Assembly: GCF_000377745.1 (NCBI RefSeq) | Contig: NZ_KB898706.1 | Span: 757,174 to 821,173, forward strand | Source of the DNA: Gilvimarinus chinensis DSM 19667 | Lineage (GTDB): Bacteria > Pseudomonadota > Gammaproteobacteria > Pseudomonadales > Cellvibrionaceae | DNA: 64,000 nucleotides | Direction: 5' to 3' | Part shown: in pieces, positions 54,347 to 62,713 of the stretch | Position numbering within the stretch: the stretch's first letter is position 1 | How the letters are laid out: each line of letters starts with the position of its first letter | Made by a program: the position numbers and the translations under genes | Notes under the pieces: generated by a model | Told to the model about the DNA's origin: nothing | What the model saw: only the letters and a program-made list of their open reading frames with translations | Databases searched by the model: none

Positions 54347-56175
54347 TATGGACTTACCTCTTCACTGTTTTCTTCGCTGTCATCATCTTTATTGGCAAGA
54401 ATAGCTTTAATCAGCAGTAGCTTTTCAACCGAGTCACCCAGTTGCTGATGAATCTCATTAATTAGCGTTTCACCGTCTTCGTCACCCTGATAAAACCGAT
54501 TGCGCAAATCATCTAAAAGACCTTGTGCATAAGCCCCGATAGTTTCGCGTTTTCCGAAAGTGTTCATGGTGATTTTGTTAATCGAAGCGCCCAGCGTGTT
54601 GTATTTGGGGTGAGCGATACTGACTTTGCGGGTATCCTGATCTTTTTTGAATATCAGCACCTTGTCCGGTTTACTATCGGAAATCAAAAACGGGGTATGA
54701 GTGGTGATCAACATTTCCTGGCTGTGGTCGCCATTTTTCGGGAAGCATTGGCGCAGGCGGCTGATGAAGTTGGCGCGCCAGTCGGGGTTAAAATGAGCTT
54801 CGGGTTCGTCGAGTAAGAATAGGCTGTTTGTATTGCGGAACAGCAGGCACAGTCCAAGGCTATGCAAGAGTTGATGCTCGCCATCAGATAACTCTTTAAG
54901 CATTAAAGGCTCGTCGCAACCCGTCTTGTTAAAACGTACAAACTTAAAACGCATAATGCGCTGATCCGATGCCAGAGTCGGAACAGTTTCGCTCACATAA
55001 TGGCTATTACTTTGGTACAGGTCTGCCTTGAGTTGGTCGCTGACGGTGTATAAATTTAGAGTCAGTAATACCTGAAAGGCTTGGAATAACGATAGCGGAT
55101 CGTTGCTGAAGTTTTCTTTAAAAGCTTGTTGAGTGGTTTCATTTACCCAGTAATCTAAAATCAAGCTATCACTAGCATCATCTTCATAACTTAGTGTTGC
55201 ACAACGTTTCAACCGCTCTAATATGGGATCCGCCTTGTCGTTTGAATCTTCTGTTTTTTCGAAGTTGTATAAAAGATTTAGATAATAACGCTCCCTTTGC
55301 TCTTCATCGTCATAGTAAGAGTAAAGTGCATTATTACGCTGAGTAACAGCGTCTACTGATTTTTCATCTTCGAGAGCAAAGGTTTCAAACTGTTCGGTTG
55401 TTAATTCGATCCGACGACGCAGAATAATACGAAACTCTTTAAGTTTCTCAATCCCAACATTCTTATGAAACGGTTCCAGAGTTACTTCATCATGAAATAG
55501 TAGATTACAAAGCAATAAGGCCTGACTATAACTACTATCCAGGTAAGCCATGCGAGTTTCCGGGTAGCCTGAGTAAGGCAATTGTTTGCTTAGGGCATTC
55601 CAGTATTCATCAAACTGGATGAAACGCATTTTAAAAAATGGCAGGCTTAAAATTTCGTTCTCGCCGGAGGAGTAGCCCAGCACATAATCCGGCAGCAACT
55701 CGCGGAAGTAAGTTCTGCCCAAGGTTAGCTCAGTGGGTTGTTTGGAACCCTCATCATTCAGTAGCCACCACTTGGGCGCTTCGCCGGGTATCTTGTTAAT
55801 GCATACCTGCGCCATGCTATTGAAGCCCTTCACCTTGAAAGCATCAATGGGTTTAATCAGGTATTCAAGCTCAAACCCGTCGGGTATAGATTTGCTCCCC
55901 TGAAAGCCTTCTGGGTTTTGTTCTTCATCGTAGGCAAAGCTATCGGGCAGGTTTGCCAGATAGAGGCATTCCATGTGGTAAAAGATCGCACCCAACACCT
56001 CCAGTAGGTTGGATTTACCACTGCCATTAGGGCCTGCGCAAACAAAAGGCGCAAAGCCATTGTTCTTGGCGAGTTCTTCTTGTAAAGAGCGAAATCTACA
56101 AAAGTGATGCTCAAAACCGCAGGGCAAGCTGCGAAAACCATTTGGGTCAGTGATTTTCAAGCGTAGCAGTTTCAT
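54346..56175 (-). CDS. Restriction-system-associated AAA/ABC-type ATPase (PtuA-like)
   Basis: A 609-residue ATPase of the SMC/RecF/AAA_15 type. Walker A AGPNGSGKSN (residues 47-56), a long helical and coiled insertion (about 60-400), ABC signature LSDGEHQLLHSLG (429-441), Walker B LFLLDEPEAHFNPDW (452-466) and H-loop TTHTPF (491-496) are all intact. A TOPRIM domain is not evident, which separates it from OLD nucleases. ATPases of this sort occur beside type I hsd genes and, paired with HNH nucleases, in Septu. The start overlaps hsdS by ATGA. It probably senses invading DNA and licenses the HNH partner. Confidence 0.87.
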   Translation of the reverse strand: MKLLRLKITDPNGFRSLPCGFEHHFCRFRSLQEELAKNNGFAPFVCAGPNGSGKSNLLEVLGAIFYHMECLYLANLPDSFAYDEEQNPEGFQGSKSIPDGFELEYLIKPIDAFKVKGFNSMAQVCINKIPGEAPKWWLLNDEGSKQPTELTLGRTYFRELLPDYVLGYSSGENEILSLPFFKMRFIQFDEYWNALSKQLPYSGYPETRMAYLDSSYSQALLLCNLLFHDEVTLEPFHKNVGIEKLKEFRIILRRRIELTTEQFETFALEDEKSVDAVTQRNNALYSYYDDEEQRERYYLNLLYNFEKTEDSNDKADPILERLKRCATLSYEDDASDSLILDYWVNETTQQAFKENFSNDPLSLFQAFQVLLTLNLYTVSDQLKADLYQSNSHYVSETVPTLASDQRIMRFKFVRFNKTGCDEPLMLKELSDGEHQLLHSLGLCLLFRNTNSLFLLDEPEAHFNPDWRANFISRLRQCFPKNGDHSQEMLITTHTPFLISDSKPDKVLIFKKDQDTRKVSIAHPKYNTLGASINKITMNTFGKRETIGAYAQGLLDDLRNRFYQGDEDGETLINEIHQQLGDSVEKLLLIKAILANKDDDSEENSEEVSP

Positions 56176-57761
56176 GCAAGCTTACCCACAGTTAACCGAA
56201 GGCGATTAACTGTTTTATCAAGGAGTTGAGTCAACTTGCCCGTTTTTAATGACTCGAATACCCAATTTTTAACAATCTCGTAATCGCTAGCGCCCAGCTC
56301 AAAATCGTTATCCGGGTGAAGTTCGGCAATGCGAGTTTGTGCGGCAGCTAAAAAGGTATCGGTAGAAAATTCCGCTGTACCGATTTGTTGGCGATAACTT
56401 TCTAACCACGCGCATAGCAAACGCTCTAGTTGCGAATGATCAGTCATTGCGTCTAACAGATAGCCGGTATCGGGAAGATTTATGGCAACATTTTCAGTTT
56501 CGGGTATTTCTACTTGTTTCAACGGACTAGCTTCTTCGGCGTTAACCTGAGTATTCGGCAAAGGCACACGTGATAAATCCAGCTCGCCTTTAAAGGCTTG
56601 CTGGCTGAGCGAACCGTAAAGAGATTCGAGATCAACAAGACTTTGCTGATAGCGGGACTTAAGGGCTTCGACTTTCTCGACGATGGTGGCAAATTGGTTT
56701 TGGAGTTTGATTGGTGGAACAGGCAATTGAGCTGTTTTAAGATTTGCTTTGGAAATATTAGGCATTGAACCTGCTGCGCCAGCTGCAAATGCTTGTATTG
56801 CTTTACGTTGAGAGTCATTCGTTAGTAACTTCCAAACGTAAATCGGGTTAATCTCAGCTTCTTCTTTAAATACAAACCGAAAAATCAAATCTGGCATTAA
56901 TAACCGGGGGGGAGTTTCGTATACATAAGCGCAAGCTGCTACAAGTTCATATGTGTTTTTTCTGCTGAATAATAGATCACCAGCCTTCACCTCATGTTTT
57001 GCTGTAGGCTCGGTTTCCGGTGGAAGTGCTTTGTTCTCACTGGAATCAAAGACGCAACGAGTCACCGCCCCCAGCTTTAAAATCCCCCATTCATCACCAG
57101 TAGCGGGTCTGGCTTCGCACTTTGGACTCTTCCCACTTTCAATATCCGACAATAAGTCACTAAATGGCTTTTTCTCCCACCTCTTTTCATTTTGAACCGG
57201 ATCACCAAATATCTCCAAAAACACGCTTTTGAGCAGGTCGTTGAGTTGTTGCAGGTGTTGTTTGCGCTGGGCAATCAGCCCTTCTACTTTGCCGAGCAGA
57301 TTAGCAATGCGGATTTGATCGTTTATGGGAGCAAAAGGGAATTTAATGTTTTCTAAACCCTTATATTTTAATGAGTCTCTTACAGCCCCTTCAGTGTTTG
57401 CCCTGATTTGTGCGTTGCCCCAATCACTTTTTAGGTAGCGTAGCAAATAGTCTGCATGAATTGCCTCGCTACACTCGAAGACAATATATAAAGGACTAAC
57501 TAAAACTGAGGATGAATAACGAAGATAGTCTACTGAACCAACATTGATCCTCGACGGGTTGTATGCGAATTGATTTGGTTTAACGACTTTGTAGTTAGAG
57601 ACATCTTTGCTAAATACTTCCTTGCTGAAGTATTCAGTTGATCGTGTAAAACCTTCTGAGTTTGTTACTGAAAATACCTCGACATCAGCGCTAGATCGGT
57701 TTCTGCTGCTTATCTGATTAACGTGTTTTCCAAGCTCTTCTAGTGGGTAACGGCTTTTCAT
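56172..57761 (-). CDS. hsdS: Type I restriction-modification specificity subunit HsdS, with C-terminal extension
   Basis: A 529-residue DNA-recognition subunit. Target recognition domain 1 covers about 1-150, the central conserved helix 155-185 (LGKVEGLIAQRKQHLQQLNDLLKSVF), TRD2 200-355 (conserved GDLLFSR and PNISKANLKTAQLPVPP), and the distal helix 360-395 (VEKVEALKSRYQQSL, QQAFKGEL). The two TRDs predict a bipartite recognition site. Residues 401-529 are an extra domain that most HsdS proteins of 400-450 residues lack: a linker, then a helical segment (LLDAMTDHSQLERLLCAWLESYRQQIG). Coupled to hsdM by ATGA. See findings for the extension. Confidence 0.93.
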   Translation of the reverse strand: MKSRYPLEELGKHVNQISSRNRSSADVEVFSVTNSEGFTRSTEYFSKEVFSKDVSNYKVVKPNQFAYNPSRINVGSVDYLRYSSSVLVSPLYIVFECSEAIHADYLLRYLKSDWGNAQIRANTEGAVRDSLKYKGLENIKFPFAPINDQIRIANLLGKVEGLIAQRKQHLQQLNDLLKSVFLEIFGDPVQNEKRWEKKPFSDLLSDIESGKSPKCEARPATGDEWGILKLGAVTRCVFDSSENKALPPETEPTAKHEVKAGDLLFSRKNTYELVAACAYVYETPPRLLMPDLIFRFVFKEEAEINPIYVWKLLTNDSQRKAIQAFAAGAAGSMPNISKANLKTAQLPVPPIKLQNQFATIVEKVEALKSRYQQSLVDLESLYGSLSQQAFKGELDLSRVPLPNTQVNAEEASPLKQVEIPETENVAINLPDTGYLLDAMTDHSQLERLLCAWLESYRQQIGTAEFSTDTFLAAAQTRIAELHPDNDFELGASDYEIVKNWVFESLKTGKLTQLLDKTVNRLRLTVGKLA

Positions 57762-59416
57762 CCGATATTCCCCTTCAGCGCTAACAACTCACGTACAATG
57801 CCGCTATTCACATTCGCCAAATCCGCCTCATCCACATCACCCACTTCCGCCTGAATCAGCCGATCTAAAATCACGCTCGGCGCATCGTAATGCACCTCCT
57901 CAAACACATCTTCTTTGTAGCGGCTTAGCGACAGGTCGTAACCTCCAGCTTCTATCTCGCTGCGCGGCACGATAAAATATTTGGCGGTGCGGTCAGTGTC
58001 TTCTGCGGCATCGCGGGCATGGTATTTTATAATGATGTCTTGCAGGTCGCCGCAGCCTTCTTGTTTGCTGCGTTTGTCATCCAGTGAATAACCATCGGCG
58101 GCCATTTCATAAAACCAGACGTTTTCAGTGGCAGATTGGGTGACTTTGTCTTTTGGCCCCCAGACCTTGGTAAACAGTAAAATCGCAGTGCTGACACCGG
58201 CATAGGGTTTAAACACGCCACTGGGCAGGGTGATCACGGCTTTTAAATCGCAATGCTCGACCAAAATTTTACGCAAATCTTTAAAGGCTTTTCCGCCACC
58301 AAACAGCACGCCCTGCGGCACAATCACCCCGGCAGTGCCGCCTTTTTTTAGCAAACGATAGATATTCTCGACAAACAGTAATTCGGATTTGGTAGTAGAG
58401 AGTTGCAAGTTTTCGTTGATGTCGCCTTTATCGATGCTGCCGGTAAAGGGCGGGTTAGCCATGATGATGTCGTATTCGGCTTCCTGAGTGTAACTTTTAC
58501 TGAGCGTATCTTTGTAGTCGATATTGGGTTCGTCGATGCCGTGCATCATTAGGTTCATTAAACCCAGGCGCACCATAGTGCTGTCGATGTCGTAACCCCA
58601 CAGTGAAGCACTTAAAATAGCTTGGGCTTTTTCGCTAAGCGCGGCGGCGACTGAGGTGCGCACAAAACCATCTTCATCTGGTGTTAATTTGTTCGCACCC
58701 TCTTTTATTGCAAGCTGCGTAACAATGTATTGATAGGCTCCGAGCAAAAAGCCGCCCGAGCCACATGCCGGGTCGGCAATTTTGTGGCCTAGTTGTGGCT
58801 GCACTAAATCGGCCAGCAGTTTGATGATATGGCGCGGGGTACGGAACTGGCCGTTTTTACCGGCGGTGGCAATTTCGGATAGCAGCATTTCATAAACATC
58901 GCCCTGGATATCCTGAAAGGCTTGGCCGTTTTCCTCTGAGTCTTTTTCCATCACCGCGAAGATTTCGTCGATGGTTTTGACCGCTTCCACCAAAAGCGCA
59001 GGTTTGGGGATAATAAACACCGCGTTTTTCATATGGTGAGTAAAGTTGCTTTCGCCGCCGTTTAAGTCTTTTAAAAATGGGAACACTTTGCCTTGCACAT
59101 GCTGCAGCATCTCTTCGGCCTGCATGCGTTTGAATTCGCTCCAGCGCAGGGTGCTCTTGGCGATGGCGTATTGTTCGGGTTTTTCCTGGTTACGGTATTC
59201 CGGCGGAATCCACTGGCCTTCGAATTTGGAGGTGTAGGCTTCTTCTGTCCACTCGGCATCGGCTTGGCGTTTTAAATCCAGCTCATCTAGGCGCTTCATG
59301 AATAGCAAGTAGGTGATCTGCTCAATAGCCGTCAGCGGATTGCTGATGCCGCCGCTCCAGAATTTATTCCACAGCTGGTCGATTTTGCTTTTGAGTTCGG
59401 GGTTGTTCTGTAACAT
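57758..59416 (-). CDS. hsdM: Type I restriction-modification N6-adenine methyltransferase HsdM
   Basis: A 552-residue modification subunit. An N-terminal helical HsdM_N region (about 10-150) precedes the N6_Mtase domain: AdoMet motif I DPACGSGGFLLG (215-226), catalytic motif IV NPPF (321-324), and a loop with LFVENIYRLLKKGGTAGVIVPQGVLF. Length and motif order are normal. Twelve bases separate it from hsdR and it overlaps hsdS by ATGA. It protects host DNA at the HsdS-defined site and is needed for restriction as part of the R2M2S complex. Confidence 0.96.
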   Translation of the reverse strand: MLQNNPELKSKIDQLWNKFWSGGISNPLTAIEQITYLLFMKRLDELDLKRQADAEWTEEAYTSKFEGQWIPPEYRNQEKPEQYAIAKSTLRWSEFKRMQAEEMLQHVQGKVFPFLKDLNGGESNFTHHMKNAVFIIPKPALLVEAVKTIDEIFAVMEKDSEENGQAFQDIQGDVYEMLLSEIATAGKNGQFRTPRHIIKLLADLVQPQLGHKIADPACGSGGFLLGAYQYIVTQLAIKEGANKLTPDEDGFVRTSVAAALSEKAQAILSASLWGYDIDSTMVRLGLMNLMMHGIDEPNIDYKDTLSKSYTQEAEYDIIMANPPFTGSIDKGDINENLQLSTTKSELLFVENIYRLLKKGGTAGVIVPQGVLFGGGKAFKDLRKILVEHCDLKAVITLPSGVFKPYAGVSTAILLFTKVWGPKDKVTQSATENVWFYEMAADGYSLDDKRSKQEGCGDLQDIIIKYHARDAAEDTDRTAKYFIVPRSEIEAGGYDLSLSRYKEDVFEEVHYDAPSVILDRLIQAEVGDVDEADLANVNSGIVRELLALKGNIG

Positions 59417-59428
59417 GAGTTTACCTAT

Positions 59429-62227
59429 TTAAGCGGCCAGCGTTTGTGCTAGCTGCAGAATTTCGTTGATTTCGGTGGGGCTGAATACACCGCGAATACC
59501 CTGCGGGTGGATTACTGTAAAGGGAGCGTTGATTAAATCTTTTTTCTCGACCTTTTCGCGTTCGATAATGAAGTTTTTCAGAAGGTTTAAAAATTCCAAT
59601 TGGCGACTGTTGAGCGTGGTATGAGCACGAATAAACTGATCAAACGCCGCGCTCACTTCATCGGGGAAGCTTTTTAACACTTCGATGCCCAGAATATGGC
59701 GAATAAACTGAATAAAACGCGCCTTGCGGTTTTTATACACCTGGCGCAGCAGGTTTTCGGTAATGTGCGGGTGTTCTTCGTGTAGCAGTTCGGCCAGCTG
59801 TTCTGCCTCATCACTGTTGATTGGTTCGCCGTTTTTGAGCTTTTTCAGTATTGGGTTATGGTCGGTAAGTTCAGTGATCAGGCTTTCGACCATTTCACGG
59901 TAACGGGTGACGCTCACGGCTTCGTTTTGCGGGCCAAATTCAACCCATTCTTTTTTGTGCAGTTCGTCTGCTAAATCGAGGTGGGTTTGCTCTTGCCCGT
60001 TATCTTGCTCGCGGAATTTCATCAGCGGGCCGAGTTTGGCGATCATCGCATCAAAGCGATCTTCGTCGGCTTCACTCCAGTACAATGGTGTTTGCGCGGC
60101 GCGGATCAGTTCCTCTTCTAGCTTTACAAACGGCACCGATAGCGGCAGCTCGCTGATTTTCTCGACGATGCCTTCTTTAATAGTTTCGGCTTGTTCTTTT
60201 TCTTCCCTTATCACTGCCAGCGAGTATTCCAGCACATCGCGCTCAAAACGCATGGCTTTGAAATCAGCTTCGGAGACGGTGCGGAACAAGGGTTTGATGT
60301 GGGTACGCAGAAATTCAAGCTTATCGTGGTTGAGCGTGAGCCAGAAGTTGTCATCGCCCAGTCGGGCAAGTTGCGCGGTGGCTTCTTTGATGACCACAGA
60401 ATTTTGCGGCAAGGTGGCAATTTGGTTGCGTAGCTTTACCACTTCACGCGCTGCGGTATCGGCATTGCCAGTGTCATTGGCGGCTTCAATTTTATCCAGC
60501 CGCAATCCAACTAGCTTAACGGGTATCGGTAACTGGGGTTTGAGTTCTTTGCCTTTGGGGTTGAGCTTGAAGTACTCGAAGTTATCCCAGCAGTCGAGAA
60601 TCAAAAACGCGTCTTTTTCTAAACACCAGGGCTTGGGTTTACTGGCTTCGAGCAAACGGGTACCACGGCCCACCATCTGCCAGAATTTGGTGTAGGAATA
60701 TACGGGTTTGGCAAATACAAGGTTGACGATTTCACGCACGTCGATACCGGTATCGAGCATATCCACACTGATGGCTATGCGCGGCATGTCGTTATTGGTG
60801 AACTGGTCAAGCAGCCCGCCTTTGCCGTAAACACGCGGATCATCTGATACCAGCACCTTGGCTAACTCGCCGTGGTATTGCGGGTAGAGTTTATCGAAGA
60901 TTTCTTCAATACGGCGGGCGTGAGCTTTGGTGGCACAGAAGAAGATGGTTTTGCCGGGTAACACGCCATTACCGTCTTTAATGGCTTCTTCCATAAATTC
61001 GCGAACGATCAAGGCGTTGGTACCTTTGTTGATCACCTGCTTTTCCAATTGCGTGCCTTCGAAGTTGATGTCTTCGATTTCTTTGCCTTGCAGGATCAGC
61101 TTTTTCTGGTCTTCAAGTGAGATGGTCCGTTTGCTGATGCCTTCCATCTGGAATTTGGTCTGAATTTTCATCACCTGAAAATTGCAGAGGTAGGGCGGCA
61201 CGTTATTAACGGCTTCTTCGTAGGTGTAAGCAAAGGTGGGGATGCCATCTTCGCAGTGGAATAATTCAAAGGTGTTGTGGTCGATAATGTCGGTCGGTGT
61301 GGCCGTTAAACCCATAGTGATGGTTTTAAAATAATCGAGTACTTCACCAAACGTGTTGTAAATGGAGCGGTGGCTTTCATCGACCACGATAAAATCGAAA
61401 AAGTGTGGCGAGAGATGTTGTGACTCATCGCGGATGATATTGAGCATGGTCGGGTAGGTGGCGACATACACGCGCCGGTCTTTGGCGATTAACTTTTCGC
61501 CCACATTGGGCCAGCGCGGTTCGTTGGGCATGTGCTCTTTGAAGGCGGAGAGGGCTTGTTCGCGCAGCGCGATGCGATCTACCAGAAACAACACTTTTTC
61601 CGCGTGGCCGGCTCGCATCAACGCATCGGTAAGGGCGATACAGGTGCGGGTTTTGCCGGTACCTGTTGCCATTACCAGCAGGAAGTCTCGCTTCTTTTGT
61701 TCGATGCCTTCGAGTACGGAACGAATGGCGCGGATTTGGTAATCACGCCCGGCAATGGATGTATTGATAAATTCTTGCGTGAGTGGCTTACGATTGCGGC
61801 GAATGTACGCGAAGCGTGCTAAATCATCCCGCGTAGGAAAGCCTACCACTTTGCGCGGCGGGGCATTCTCTAAATCCCAAAAGTAAAGTTCGTGCCCGTT
61901 GGTGTAAAAGCAGAATGGCAGCTCACCACCCAACTGCTTTTGAATGTTGTAGCAATACTGCTTGGCTTGCTCGCGACCGATAGCAGCATCTTTCGCAGTT
62001 TTCTTGGCTTCGACTACAGCCAATGGTTTTCCATCTTTCCCTAGCAGTACATAGTCACTGAATTGGTGGCCTTCATACTTGGTGCGCGGCTCGGCTACAC
62101 CTTCGGGCAAGGCAGTTACAATGTCGAACTCTTCCACGACTTGGGTTGGGTCTTTGATGTTCCAACCTGACAGAGCAAGTTGCTGGTCAATGAGTTCTGA
62201 CCGGGTTTGTGCTTCGGTTTTGCTCAT
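59429..62227 (-). CDS. hsdR: Type I restriction endonuclease and translocase subunit HsdR (EcoEI-like)
   Basis: A 932-residue motor-nuclease. The N-terminal PD-(D/E)xK nuclease has Asp58 and E73-A-K75 (VVEAKK). The SF2 translocase has Walker A ATGTGKTRT (187-195), DESH box VVDESHRSIY (283-286) and motif III TMGLTATPTD, with GRGTRL as motif VI. The C-terminal 150 residues match the EcoEI R family C-terminal region (type IB). All catalytic residues are present, so restriction is expected to be active. Just three bases separate it from the small HTH gene. Confidence 0.96.
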   Translation of the reverse strand: MSKTEAQTRSELIDQQLALSGWNIKDPTQVVEEFDIVTALPEGVAEPRTKYEGHQFSDYVLLGKDGKPLAVVEAKKTAKDAAIGREQAKQYCYNIQKQLGGELPFCFYTNGHELYFWDLENAPPRKVVGFPTRDDLARFAYIRRNRKPLTQEFINTSIAGRDYQIRAIRSVLEGIEQKKRDFLLVMATGTGKTRTCIALTDALMRAGHAEKVLFLVDRIALREQALSAFKEHMPNEPRWPNVGEKLIAKDRRVYVATYPTMLNIIRDESQHLSPHFFDFIVVDESHRSIYNTFGEVLDYFKTITMGLTATPTDIIDHNTFELFHCEDGIPTFAYTYEEAVNNVPPYLCNFQVMKIQTKFQMEGISKRTISLEDQKKLILQGKEIEDINFEGTQLEKQVINKGTNALIVREFMEEAIKDGNGVLPGKTIFFCATKAHARRIEEIFDKLYPQYHGELAKVLVSDDPRVYGKGGLLDQFTNNDMPRIAISVDMLDTGIDVREIVNLVFAKPVYSYTKFWQMVGRGTRLLEASKPKPWCLEKDAFLILDCWDNFEYFKLNPKGKELKPQLPIPVKLVGLRLDKIEAANDTGNADTAAREVVKLRNQIATLPQNSVVIKEATAQLARLGDDNFWLTLNHDKLEFLRTHIKPLFRTVSEADFKAMRFERDVLEYSLAVIREEKEQAETIKEGIVEKISELPLSVPFVKLEEELIRAAQTPLYWSEADEDRFDAMIAKLGPLMKFREQDNGQEQTHLDLADELHKKEWVEFGPQNEAVSVTRYREMVESLITELTDHNPILKKLKNGEPINSDEAEQLAELLHEEHPHITENLLRQVYKNRKARFIQFIRHILGIEVLKSFPDEVSAAFDQFIRAHTTLNSRQLEFLNLLKNFIIEREKVEKKDLINAPFTVIHPQGIRGVFSPTEINEILQLAQTLAA

Positions 62228-62230
62228 TCG

Positions 62231-62431
62231 CTATTGCACTCCTTGCAGACTATCTTCATCCGCCCCACCGGCGCGCACCCACTTATCGACCTCAGACAGC
62301 TGAAACTTCCACAGCCGGCCGATTTTATGGGCGGGCAGGTTTTTGCGTTCGCGCCAGCGGTAGACTGTATCTTTGGCGATACCCAAGTGTTGGGCAACGT
62401 CGAGGGCGGTGACCCAGGGTTCGGTGGTCAT
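62231..62431 (-). CDS. Small excisionase/MerR-like HTH protein heading the hsd operon
   Basis: A 66-residue protein with an HTH_17-type winged helix: WVTALDVAQHLGIAKDTVYRWRERKNLPAHKIGRLWKFQLSEVDKWV. The domain fills almost the whole protein, with a short tail. Proteins like this are labelled excisionase family, but when they head type I loci they more probably act as regulators of the operon. Its stop is three bases before hsdR. Three AGTC-containing half-sites at 10-base spacing lie just upstream of the start. Confidence 0.85.
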   Translation of the reverse strand: MTTEPWVTALDVAQHLGIAKDTVYRWRERKNLPAHKIGRLWKFQLSEVDKWVRAGGADEDSLQGVQ

Positions 62432-62458
62432 GGTTTTGGCACTCGGCTAAAAGGCTAG

Positions 62459-62482
62459 AGTCGTTTATAGTCGTTAAAAGTC
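62459..62482. promoter_or_regulatory. Three AGTC direct repeats with 10-base period upstream of the HTH gene
   Basis: AGTC occurs at 62459, 62469 and 62479; the first two extend to AGTCGTT. The period is close to one DNA helical turn, so the copies face the same side. The repeats lie 28-51 bases upstream of the HTH start codon, where an operator or promoter would be. Likely the binding array of the HTH protein. Confidence 0.5.
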
Positions 62483-62583
62483 TACCCCATCACAGTTCTG
62501 GTGGCCACGCCAAATTGGTGGATATTGCTCAGGGCTAATCGGGGACACCTTTGCGAATAGCTCGATGCCATCAACATATGAAA

Positions 62584-62600
62584 CCGGCGCCTTGCGCTGG
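62584..62600 (-). terminator. Hairpin after the Mrr-like gene, possible terminator
   Basis: Reading on the minus strand, CCAGCGC, loop AAG, GCGCCGG, then TTTCAT: a seven-pair stem with one G-U wobble, about 115 bases after the stop of the Mrr-like gene. The T-tract is short. Confidence 0.4.
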
Positions 62601-62607
62601 CGACGAA

Positions 62608-62638
62608 TTATTTTAAGTTCGAGGCGAAGTTAAAATAA
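62608..62638. promoter_or_regulatory. AT-rich inverted repeat with an extra half-site
   Basis: TTATTTTAA (62608-62616) pairs with TTAAAATAA (62630-62638), and inside it TTCG pairs with CGAA; only one G-G mismatch interrupts the dyad. A further direct copy, TTATTTTAAGTTC, lies at 62648-62660. The site sits between the Mrr-like gene and the hsd operon. It could be an operator or part of a transcription terminator. Confidence 0.45.
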
Positions 62639-62713
62639 CGGTTGTGCTTATTTTAAGTTCAGGTTGTGGCGAGTCTGGTTAAATATTGGCCTCATTCTTC
62701 CCTTACTAGCCCT

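Noticed and set aside
54346..56175. Calling the ATPase an OLD-family nuclease (Gabija GajA-like)
   Set aside because: No TOPRIM acidic motif is visible after the ATPase part and the partner is HNH, not a UvrD-like helicase.
59907..60695. 262-codon open frame on the plus strand opposite hsdR
   Set aside because: Antisense shadow, Ser-rich and without family features, while hsdR shows all its motifs.
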